6,705 nt of DNA from an uncultured bacterium (lineage in GTDB: Bacteria > Patescibacteriota > Saccharimonadia > Saccharimonadales > Saccharimonadaceae): assembly GCA_937872185.1 (NCBI GenBank), contig CALMQN010000026.1:1-6705 (forward strand). The letters run 5' to 3'. Shown in pieces: positions 1-5,567 of this stretch (position 1 is the stretch's first letter; each line of letters starts with the position of its first letter). Below the pieces are notes generated by a model that had not been told where the DNA came from, did not search any database, and was given only the letters and a program-made list of their open reading frames with translations. The translations under genes were made by a program, and so were the position numbers.

Positions 1-605
1 TCCGCATGACGACGTACTCGGCATCAAACTTTACAGGTGCGATTGACGCCGGTAACGTTGCGGTCTCGACCGCTACCCAGGTGGTTGTATCACTTGCTGT
101 TGATGAAACACTGACGTTCTGCACAGGTACTAGTATTACTGGAACAAACTGTGGAACAGTATCGGGGAGCACTGTTAACCTTGGTATTGGTTCAACGACA
201 TCTGCATCTACGGGTACATCAGTGATGGCAGCGTCTACCAACGGATCAAGTGGATACACAGTCACTGTTAGCGGTGCAACGCTGACATCTGGTGCAAATA
301 CTATTACGGCGCTGGCGTCCAACGCGGCATCTAGTCCTGGTGCTAAGCAATTTGGGCTTAACCTGGTCGCTAATACGACCCCGAGCGTTGGTGTCGCAGT
401 AAGTGGTACCGGCACAGCTACGGCCGCAGCTAATTACAACACAGCCGATTCGTTCCGCTTCGGGTCAGGTGAGTCAATTGCCTCTGTCGGTGGTGCAAGC
501 AATGCGAACAAATTTACCGTTAGCTACCTTGCAAACATTGATGGCGTGACGCCTCCAGGTAGCTATCAAACAACTTTGACATACGTTGCAACGGCTAACT
601 TTTAA
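1..605 (+). CDS. Secreted Thr/Ser/Gly-rich beta-sandwich surface protein, 5' partial (WxL-like position)
   Basis: The reading frame is open from the left edge (first full codon at 3-5) to TAA at 603-605. The ATG at 6 is probably internal: the protein from there is 199 residues, has no signal peptide, and begins in what looks like a mature domain. It is very rich in Thr, Ser, Gly and Ala with short alternating hydrophobic stretches, typical of a beta-sandwich. Its only two cysteines (residues 39 and 49 from the ATG) are close enough for a disulfide. The C-terminus (TPPGSYQTTLTYVATANF) resembles the last strands of WxL and spore-coat-U-like domains. Similar secreted proteins are, from memory, common in CPR bacteria and mostly annotated as hypothetical. 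The next gene encodes a DUF916/WxL-interacting-like protein and overlaps by one base, so the two are probably co-translated partners on the cell surface. The role as a surface-layer or adhesin component is inferred. Confidence 0.72.
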   Translation, partial: RMTTYSASNFTGAIDAGNVAVSTATQVVVSLAVDETLTFCTGTSITGTNCGTVSGSTVNLGIGSTTSASTGTSVMAASTNGSSGYTVTVSGATLTSGANTITALASNAASSPGAKQFGLNLVANTTPSVGVAVSGTGTATAAANYNTADSFRFGSGESIASVGGASNANKFTVSYLANIDGVTPPGSYQTTLTYVATANF

Positions 606-1624
606 TGAACATCCGCGTCCTCTATCGATCAACACTCGGCGCCATCATGATGGCTGCATTTGTGGCGATACTTGGCGTGAGCGTACCTGCTCACGCCCAA
701 TCAACGGGTGATGCCGCCCAGGGAATCGAGATTAGCCCTGCTTTGGTCGAACTGAACGGCGAACCCGGCAAGACCTATACGCTGAAAATTAAAGTGACGA
801 ACGTCACCTTAACCAAGCTGACCTACACAACATCGATCAATGATTTTACGTCCCAGGGCGAAACAGGCTCGCCGCGTGTTTTGATTGATGATACGCTGCC
901 TGCGACGGCATCTGTTACCAGCTGGATCGCGGCACTCCCTGGTTTTACGCTTGATACGCGTGAATCACGCAATTTGACCGCCACCGTAACGATTCCGGCC
1001 GATGCCGAACCGGGCGGCCACTACGGCGTCATTCGTTTTTCAGGACGACCACCAGCACTAGAGGATAGCGGCGTCGGTTTGTCTGCCAGCGCGGGAATGC
1101 TGTTGCTGATTCGCGTGGCGGGTGACATCAGTGAAACGGCAAGTCTTGAGTCATTTTATAGTGCGAATAACGGTAATCAGACGTCATTATTTGAATCAAG
1201 CCCCATCGGGTTTGTGACGCGTATCAAAAACGATGGCAACATTCATGTTAAGCCTGTTGGTACCATCGAAATTACTGACATGTTTGGCAATTTAGTGGGC
1301 AGTGTACCGGTCAACGACACCAAATCAAATGCTTTGCCTGATAGCATCCGTCGTTTTGACGGTGAATTTAAGGCCGACGGCTGGATGATCGGCGCCTATA
1401 CTGCCAACCTGACCATTGGGTATGGTACGACAGGCCAGGCAATCACTAACACCATTACATTCTGGGTCATTCCGTATAAATTACTTGCGGTCGTTATACT
1501 CGGTCTCATCACGCTTGTCTTTATTGCCTCACGCCTGATAAAAGTGTACAATAGGCGTATTATCGCTAAGGCAAAAAATGAAAACACCACAAAAAACAAA
1601 AAAAACGATAAGAAAAAAGGCTAA
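605..1624 (+). CDS. DUF916 / WxL-interacting-protein-like surface protein with C-terminal membrane anchor
   Basis: The protein has 339 residues. An N-terminal signal peptide covers residues 1-31 (hydrophobic core 11-27, likely cleavage after AHA31). Residues 39-150 form a first Ig-like domain starting GIEISPALVELNGEPGKTY and containing PGGHYGVIRFSG (136-147), which is typical of the DUF916 peptidoglycan-binding domain of WxL-interacting proteins. Residues about 160-285 look like a second beta domain, in the place of the host-binding domain of that family. A membrane helix lies at about 287-311, followed by a Lys/Asn-rich cytoplasmic tail. The length and layout match WxL-interacting proteins of Gram-positive bacteria (about 340 residues). 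It has no cysteine. The ATG shares its A with the previous stop (TAATG at 603-607) and has no clear Shine-Dalgarno, which suggests translational coupling. Peptidoglycan binding is known for the family; a role in holding the upstream protein at the surface is inferred. Confidence 0.8.
   Translation: MNIRVLYRSTLGAIMMAAFVAILGVSVPAHAQSTGDAAQGIEISPALVELNGEPGKTYTLKIKVTNVTLTKLTYTTSINDFTSQGETGSPRVLIDDTLPATASVTSWIAALPGFTLDTRESRNLTATVTIPADAEPGGHYGVIRFSGRPPALEDSGVGLSASAGMLLLIRVAGDISETASLESFYSANNGNQTSLFESSPIGFVTRIKNDGNIHVKPVGTIEITDMFGNLVGSVPVNDTKSNALPDSIRRFDGEFKADGWMIGAYTANLTIGYGTTGQAITNTITFWVIPYKLLAVVILGLITLVFIASRLIKVYNRRIIAKAKNENTTKNKKNDKKKG
1568..1571 (+). promoter_or_regulatory. Shine-Dalgarno AAGG that fixes the 1578 start
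   Basis: AAGG lies six bases before the ATG at 1578, inside the coding region of the DUF916-like gene. It supports use of this early start, and so the 47-base overlap, over a later start in the same frame. Confidence 0.5.
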
Positions 1625-2726
1625 TTCAGCGTCAAAAACAGCGGTCAAGCTTGTCCATGGCAAGCGATCGGTTCTTCGCCATTTTCGTTTAGTGGATCAC
1701 AAGCATACGGGGTCGTTGATACACGTTCGCCATAGCTCACACGTTGCCTTGGTTGGTATTTTGGTGATCGTGGGCTTTTTCTTAGTGATCAGTCAGAACC
1801 TTGTCAGTGCCAGCCACCTAAGCAGCAGTGGATCGGTGACGGTTGGTTTGGTCGTAAGCGGACCACCGCCGACTGACGGGGCAACGATCACATCACCGAT
1901 AAGCGGGACGACGATTGCAAATCTTAATCCAACAGATGTTTCCGGGACCTGTTTTCCAAATTCATTTGTCGTTATTCAGAATAATGCCAGCCTAGCAGGA
2001 TCAACTATCTGTACTGCAGGAGGGGCCTTTCTGGTGTCAGTCCAGCTATCCCTGGGTCAGAACATACTGACTGCTAAAAATTATGACAATCTTAACCAGG
2101 CAGGACCAGACACATCAGCCGTAACGGTCACATTTGAAATTGTCAACGAAGACCCAGTCGTACAACCTGAGCAGCCAATCTTGCCGGAAAACCCGCTGAT
2201 TATTCCCGGTGTGACCACGGGCCCATCGGAGTGTGACTCCTATCAACCAAGCAGTACACTACTCACCGGTGGTGACCCTCATGTTGCCGTTGTATGTGTA
2301 CCGCGATCAATCGACGCTAATCAGGACCATAAGATTGGGGTGCTAGTGTGGGGCGGTAAGCCGCCGTATGCCATCAATTTTAAGTGGGGAAGTGGCGACA
2401 CGACGCTTATCAGTATGAATGCTCCAGGTTACAAATCCGTCAAGGTTCGCTACGCTAGTTCTGGTGTCTATAATATTAATATTCAATTGACCGATCAGAG
2501 CAACAAGGCCGCCACAGGTGAGTCTGCCGTTGAGGTGACTAACGCAGCAACCCCGCAGACATTCACGCAGGTTGTTGATAATATCTTAAGTACATCGTGG
2601 TTCGAAACCCCGGTGCCACTTTATGTGACGGCGCTTGCCTTGACGCTCGGGTTTTGGGGCGGCGACATTTTCCATCGTAAATTCGGTAGCACAAAGCATC
2701 AGCGGCGTTCGCATAAGGCGACCTAG
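1578..2726 (+). CDS. Two-anchor surface protein with Ig-like and PKD-like domains
   Basis: The protein has 382 residues. A strongly basic N-terminal region (1-50, many Lys, Arg, His) precedes a membrane helix at about 55-75. Outside the membrane follow an Ig-like domain (about 99-187), a Pro-rich linker (193-212) and a PKD-like domain (about 245-321, with GGKPPYAINFKWGSGDT and a later SSGVYNINIQLTDQS). A second helix (about 345-362) and a basic tail end the protein. The four cysteines (125, 145, 219, 240) all lie in the exported part and may form two disulfides. The start at 1578 is supported by AAGG at 1568-1571, six bases upstream, although this makes the gene overlap the DUF916-like gene by 47 bases in another frame. 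The overlap indicates one operon. Function is unknown; cell-surface structure or adhesion is inferred from the domains. Confidence 0.78.
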   Translation: MKTPQKTKKTIRKKANSASKTAVKLVHGKRSVLRHFRLVDHKHTGSLIHVRHSSHVALVGILVIVGFFLVISQNLVSASHLSSSGSVTVGLVVSGPPPTDGATITSPISGTTIANLNPTDVSGTCFPNSFVVIQNNASLAGSTICTAGGAFLVSVQLSLGQNILTAKNYDNLNQAGPDTSAVTVTFEIVNEDPVVQPEQPILPENPLIIPGVTTGPSECDSYQPSSTLLTGGDPHVAVVCVPRSIDANQDHKIGVLVWGGKPPYAINFKWGSGDTTLISMNAPGYKSVKVRYASSGVYNINIQLTDQSNKAATGESAVEVTNAATPQTFTQVVDNILSTSWFETPVPLYVTALALTLGFWGGDIFHRKFGSTKHQRRSHKAT

Positions 2727-2740
2727 TGGGTCTTTATTTT
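2720..2740 (+). terminator. Possible weak intrinsic terminator over the stop codon
   Basis: GACC (2720-2723) can pair with GGTC (2729-2732) around a five-base loop that contains the TAG stop, and TTTATTTT follows directly (2733-2740). The layout is that of an intrinsic terminator, but the stem is only four pairs, so it would be weak or partial. It sits where a transcript end would be expected, before the 65-base gap. Confidence 0.3.
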
Positions 2741-2775
2741 CTATCGTAATAAGCGTAAGCTACATAATATCAATC

Positions 2776-2782
2776 AAAGGAG
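2776..2782 (+). promoter_or_regulatory. Strong Shine-Dalgarno AAAGGAG for the GTG start at 2792
   Basis: AAAGGAG is the best ribosome binding site in the window and lies nine bases before GTG at 2792. It decides for the GTG start, which also gives a complete signal peptide. A -10-like CATAAT lies upstream at 2763-2768, but no matching -35 element is seen 16-18 bases before it, so a promoter in this gap is only possible. Confidence 0.65.
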
Positions 2783-2791
2783 AAACGGCTA

Positions 2792-3445
2792 GTGAACAAG
2801 CATTCAAACGGTAAGAAAGTATGGGTAATTGCACTGGTATTTGCTGTCGTAGCTGCGGTAGTACCAGCCGCCGCTTGGGCTAAAGAATCGACAGAGACAA
2901 AGGTCGAAACCGAGAAGACAACACAAACTGAAACCGAAAAGACGACCGAGTCAGAGCCTGAACAAGAGACAACACAAGAAGACAAATCGACGACGGTCCG
3001 CGAGGAGCGACAGGAAGTGAAGAAGGAGCGTCTGAGCACGACCAAGCTGAAGGTGTGCCAACTACGCGAGAGCAATGTTAATTCTGTCATGGACCGTATT
3101 GTCGAACGCAGCCAGAAGCACGTTGACCGCATTACTGAGGCCGCCACAAAGGCCAAGGCATTTTACGTGGCGAAGGGCAACGTGCTTACGAATTATGACG
3201 AGTTAGTCGCGACTGTCGAAACAAAACGAGTTGCCGCGCAGGCCGCTGTTGACACGTTATCGACAGGCGCAACGTTTAGCTGTGAATCTGATGGTCCGAA
3301 AGCAGAGATTCAAGCGTTCCGCAATCAGCGCCTATCTAAGATCGAGGCCGTGACGGCATACCGATCTGCAGTTAAAGAGTTGATCACGGGAATAAAGTCG
3401 GTCCAGCCATCTGACGATCAAGCGTCAACTGAGGTTAAGCAATAA
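2792..3445 (+). CDS. Secreted Thr/Glu-rich coiled-coil protein, function unknown
   Basis: The protein has 217 residues and starts with GTG. The signal peptide spans residues 1-30 (KKVWVIALVFAVVAAVVPAAAWA, cleavage after AWA30, given here only as positions 8-30). A low-complexity stretch rich in Thr, Glu and Gln (32-70) includes two near-identical eight-residue units, ETEKTTQT and ETEKTTES. The rest (about 70-205) is rich in Lys, Glu, Arg and Ala and looks helical and coiled-coil. It holds the two cysteines (89 and 164) and the conserved-looking stretches KVCQLRESNVNSVMDRI and KAFYVAKGNVLTNYDELV. I recall similar secreted proteins in Saccharibacteria and other CPR genomes, without a known function. 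The next gene, a pilin-like protein, overlaps by one base, so the two may act together in an external appendage or envelope structure. That link is inferred from position only. Confidence 0.75.
   Translation: MNKHSNGKKVWVIALVFAVVAAVVPAAAWAKESTETKVETEKTTQTETEKTTESEPEQETTQEDKSTTVREERQEVKKERLSTTKLKVCQLRESNVNSVMDRIVERSQKHVDRITEAATKAKAFYVAKGNVLTNYDELVATVETKRVAAQAAVDTLSTGATFSCESDGPKAEIQAFRNQRLSKIEAVTAYRSAVKELITGIKSVQPSDDQASTEVKQ
2906..2953 (+). repeat. Two imperfect 24-base tandem units coding for a Thr/Glu repeat
   Basis: Units at 2906-2929 and 2930-2953 both begin GAAACCGA and encode ETEKTTQT and ETEKTTES. They differ mainly at synonymous positions (gag/gaa, aca/acg, aca/acc) and in the last two codons. 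This suggests an old duplication kept at the protein level in the disordered stalk of the secreted protein. Confidence 0.55.
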
Positions 3446-3708
3446 TGAAAACGAAATCTGGGTTCACAATTATCGAAGCTATCATTATCGTGGTCGTCGC
3501 TGGCGTTGTGACCGCACTTGGGCTGACGTTTTATCACAGCATGACTGCGACGCAGAAGGCCACCGACACGGCGCAGACCGCGCAGGCGCAGCCAATTACG
3601 ATTACCAAAGCGGCCGATCTAGATACGGCCACGACAGATCTTGATCAGTTGGATATCGATGATAGTGACGACGGAGCTCAACTGGAACAGCAACAAGCGG
3701 CATTTTAA
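3445..3708 (+). CDS. Short type IV pilin-like protein (prepilin N-terminus, acidic tail)
   Basis: The protein has 87 residues. The N-terminus KTKSGFTIIEAIIIVVVAG is a classic prepilin leader and helix: a short basic leader, Gly6 for cleavage, Phe7 as the first mature residue and Glu11 as the conserved Glu5 of the mature protein. The hydrophobic helix runs to about residue 30. After it come only about 57 residues rich in Ala, Gln, Thr and Asp, with a strongly acidic stretch (LDQLDIDDSDDGAQ), no cysteine and no visible globular beta domain. This is far shorter than usual major pilins, so a minor pilin, pseudopilin or a membrane-tethered peptide is more likely. The ATG overlaps the previous stop (TAATG, 3443-3447), and GAGG at 3431-3434 may help initiation. 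No prepilin peptidase, assembly ATPase or platform protein is in the window. Confidence 0.72.
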   Translation: MKTKSGFTIIEAIIIVVVAGVVTALGLTFYHSMTATQKATDTAQTAQAQPITITKAADLDTATTDLDQLDIDDSDDGAQLEQQQAAF

Positions 3709-3717
3709 CTTTTACAG

Positions 3718-3723
3718 TATACT
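3718..3723 (+). promoter_or_regulatory. -10 promoter element TATACT placed for a leaderless mRNA
   Basis: TATACT matches the -10 consensus TATAAT at five of six bases and lies exactly at -12 to -7 relative to the A of the ATG at 3730. Transcription would then begin at or next to the start codon. There is no Shine-Dalgarno in the 21 bases between the pilin-like gene and this ATG, which agrees with leaderless translation. No good -35 element is seen; the expected place (around 3695-3700) reads AAGCGG. Confidence 0.5.
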
Positions 3724-3729
3724 AATACA

Positions 3730-4131
3730 ATGATCTACAACTGGCATAGAAAACAAAAATCAACCTTAACTCCCGGAGATCGTGCCGCTGACGTGGTGCG
3801 CAATGGCATGGGCAGCTGGCCCTTTGTTGCGTTATTCGTGTTGTTTATGGCAATATGGGCAACACTTAATACGGCTGCGCCGATCCTCCACTGGGATCCG
3901 TATCCATTTATTTTGCTAAACCTGTTCCTATCGACGCTAGCGGCTTTGCAGGGATCAATCTTGCTTATTGCGGCAAGACGCCAAGATGCAATTAGTTCAG
4001 CCATGGCAAAGCATGATTATGAGACGAACCTCCGTGCCAAGAAAGAAATTGAAGAGCTGATGGAGATCCACAACAAACAATTGCAGTTGATTGAGTCGAT
4101 TCACCGAGAAGTCACTAAAACCAGCAAATAA
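3730..4131 (+). CDS. DUF1003 family membrane protein
   Basis: The protein has 133 residues, somewhat short for the family. It shows the DUF1003 pattern in order: LTPGDRAADVV near the N-terminus (13-23), GSWPFVALFVLFMAIWATLN as the first membrane helix (28-47), then DPYPFILLNLFLSTLAALQG (56-75) leading through the second helix to ARRQD (82-86), and HDYETNLRAKKEIEELM (95-111) starting a helical, probably coiled-coil, cytoplasmic end. The DPYPFILLN and HDYExNL motifs are diagnostic. The family is widespread in bacteria and its biochemical role is not established. The gene seems to have its own promoter. Its TAA ends two bases from the stop of the convergent prenyltransferase gene, so the two transcripts must overlap unless termination is very precise. 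Confidence 0.88.
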   Translation: MIYNWHRKQKSTLTPGDRAADVVRNGMGSWPFVALFVLFMAIWATLNTAAPILHWDPYPFILLNLFLSTLAALQGSILLIAARRQDAISSAMAKHDYETNLRAKKEIEELMEIHNKQLQLIESIHREVTKTSK

Positions 4132-4133
4132 TG

Positions 4134-4991
4134 CTATAAGATTTGATCAGCGATCAACGTCATAGTGACGACAAAGCCAACAAAGAAGTTAAGCCATATG
4201 AAACGTCGCCAGCCCGGTCGCGTTGTTTCTGATGTACGGTCGGTCACGCCGACGTAAGGCAGTAAGTTAAAGATGTACACGCATCCAGCGGCCGCGACGA
4301 TTGCTTCGTACGGGCCTTGTAGTGCCAGTGTCACGATACTTGCCGTGTAGAGCCCTAGCGATAGTAAAACGGTACTCCGTGCACCCAGTACTGTCGCGAT
4401 CGATGATAATCCGCCAGCCCGGTCTGGAATGATATCTTGTACTGCCCCAAATGCGTGGCTTGCCATGCCCCACAGCAGGAAGCTGATGATAATCACCGTA
4501 CCTTCGGCGATTGTACCAGTGAGGGCGAGTGCAAATACTAGCGGACCAACAAAGTGGATACTCGACGTTAATGAGTCAAGAAATGGGCGTTCCTTAAAGC
4601 GAAGCTTGGCGATACTGTAGGCGATAACGAAGAATGTTACGACGAGTAGCGTCGCGGCTGAGAGCGGTGTACCGAGCATCAGCAGTGCAATTAAAAAGGG
4701 AATATTCGTAAGTGCTGCTGCGCGCAGGATAGTCGGATGAAAGGCTTTGGCAGTGACGGCGCCTTCAATGCCACCTTTTCTGGGGTTGCGGATATCAGAT
4801 TCGTAATCGAAGACATCATTAACGCCGTACATTAATAAATTGTATGGTCCTAAGAAGTAGAGAGTTCCAATAAGAAACGTCAGGTCAAGCGTCCCTCCAC
4901 TAATGATATAGCCCGCGGCAAATGGATAGGCGGTGTTCAGCCATGATATTGGTCGCGAGATTACGAATAATTTTTTAATGCTGTTGATCAT
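4134..4991 (-). CDS. crtEb: UbiA-family lycopene elongase (C50 carotenoid prenyltransferase)
   Basis: The protein has 285 residues, usual for the family, with about eight or nine membrane helices. Both Asp-rich motifs of UbiA prenyltransferases are present: NDVFDYESD (58-66) and DIIPD (186-190), which bind the Mg-diphosphate of the prenyl donor. The surrounding residues DYESDIRNPRKGG (62-74), ERPFLDSLTSSIHFVGP (134-150) and HAFGAVQDIIPDRAGG (179-194) resemble lycopene elongases (CrtEb of Corynebacterium, LbtBC-type and haloarchaeal enzymes) rather than UbiA, MenA or protoheme IX farnesyltransferases. The known reaction adds dimethylallyl units to both ends of lycopene, giving acyclic C50 flavuxanthin-type products. 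The ATG lies inside the end of the upstream cyclase gene (17-base overlap), with a weak AGAG before it. As the last gene of crtI-crtYe-crtYf-crtEb order, the context strongly supports the call. Exact product and substrate are inferred. Confidence 0.87.
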   Translation of the reverse strand: MINSIKKLFVISRPISWLNTAYPFAAGYIISGGTLDLTFLIGTLYFLGPYNLLMYGVNDVFDYESDIRNPRKGGIEGAVTAKAFHPTILRAAALTNIPFLIALLMLGTPLSAATLLVVTFFVIAYSIAKLRFKERPFLDSLTSSIHFVGPLVFALALTGTIAEGTVIIISFLLWGMASHAFGAVQDIIPDRAGGLSSIATVLGARSTVLLSLGLYTASIVTLALQGPYEAIVAAAGCVYIFNLLPYVGVTDRTSETTRPGWRRFIWLNFFVGFVVTMTLIADQIL

Positions 4992-5268
4992 ATCGTTTCT
5001 CTAGTCTATCCCAAATGATCGGTACGACCAAGGCCGCCATCAGCGCATAAAAGAAATCTTCGATAGGGATAATGCCAATAAAAATTCCGGATATTCGCTC
5101 GGGATCGTACCCGACAATTGAAAGCCCTACGATGATCGTATCAAATAACGCGGTCATGACGATAAGAATACTAAGTGTCACGAGTTGCGCACGGTTAATG
5201 TGAGTGATCCTTAGGCACAGGATCACCAAGCACAGAAAAAATATATTGATTAAGACGTAGGTTTCCAT
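4975..5268 (-). CDS. crtYf: C50 carotenoid / lycopene cyclase subunit, second half (CrtYf/CrtYd type)
   Basis: The protein has 97 residues and about three membrane helices (roughly 3-22, 28-50, 60-85). The signature GYDPERISGIFIGIIPIEDF (53-72) includes the acidic PIED motif (68-71), the PxE(E/D) motif of heterodimeric lycopene cyclases. These small proteins act only with a partner subunit, here the gene just upstream, and close the end rings of the carotenoid in the membrane. AAGGA lies about five bases before the ATG at 5268. The gene overlaps the upstream subunit by 19 bases and the elongase by 17, so it is tightly coupled. The ring type (beta, gamma or epsilon) cannot be read from the sequence by eye; the symbol is given from gene order beside an elongase. 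A beta-cyclase (crtYd) is the main alternative. Confidence 0.82.
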   Translation of the reverse strand: METYVLINIFFLCLVILCLRITHINRAQLVTLSILIVMTALFDTIIVGLSIVGYDPERISGIFIGIIPIEDFFYALMAALVVPIIWDRLEKRYDQQH

Positions 5269-5567
5269 CGTTTCCTTAAGCCGATATACAGCAGGAGTGT
5301 TACGTAACTTAGCAAGAACAAGAAGAATAGCTCCTCGATAGGGAAATCTGGCACGATCATAAAGGGCAGACTGTAAGCTGAGCCTCCGCTAAAAAAGACG
5401 CCTGCGTGAATGCCCAACAGGTCCCATATAATAAACAGGCTCATGGCGATGCCAATCGTCACTGCCGCACGCCGAGGAAATTTGAAGAATGCTAATTTGT
5501 GACGCCAATCAATCATCAGCAGCCCACCGATCGAGATGACGAGTCCGATAAGATAGAGCCACTGCAT
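5250..5567 (-). CDS. crtYe: C50 carotenoid / lycopene cyclase subunit, first half (CrtYe/CrtYc type)
   Basis: The protein has 105 residues, about three membrane helices and the family landmarks DWRHKLAFF, WDLLGIHAGVFFSGGSAY and the acidic motif FPIEELFF. With the following gene it should form the heterodimeric cyclase for the carotenoid end groups. Two starts stand in tandem: GTG at 5570-5568 and ATG at 5567-5565. I chose the ATG because it is the stronger codon and makes a TGATG junction with the crtI stop, a common coupling form. The GTG start would add one Met and a four-base overlap. No good Shine-Dalgarno is seen, so expression probably depends on ribosomes finishing crtI. Whether the rings are beta, gamma or epsilon is open, and crtYc would be the name for a beta-cyclase subunit. 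Confidence 0.82.
   Translation of the reverse strand: MQWLYLIGLVISIGGLLMIDWRHKLAFFKFPRRAAVTIGIAMSLFIIWDLLGIHAGVFFSGGSAYSLPFMIVPDFPIEELFFLFLLSYVTLLLYIGLRKRWKPTS

Noticed and set aside
2763..2768. CATAAT as a -10 promoter element for the gene at 2792
   Set aside because: No -35-like sequence lies at the right distance, and one five-of-six match in an AT-rich gap is weak; kept only as a remark.
2770..3156. Long antisense open frame opposite the secreted coiled-coil gene
   Set aside because: Its Ser/Val/Phe-rich, low-complexity product is the mirror of the Thr/Glu/Lys-rich sense codons; the sense gene has a strong ribosome site and a signal peptide.
4143..4157. Perfect inverted repeat TTGATC-AGC-GATCAA near the convergent stops, considered as a shared terminator
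   Set aside because: The stem is AT-rich, with six pairs and a three-base loop, lies inside the prenyltransferase coding end, and has no T-run on either side.
4134..4991. UbiA-family gene as a quinone or heme prenyltransferase (UbiA, MenA, CtaB)
   Set aside because: The flanking carotenoid genes and the DYESDIRNPRKG and ERPFLDS stretches fit lycopene elongases better.
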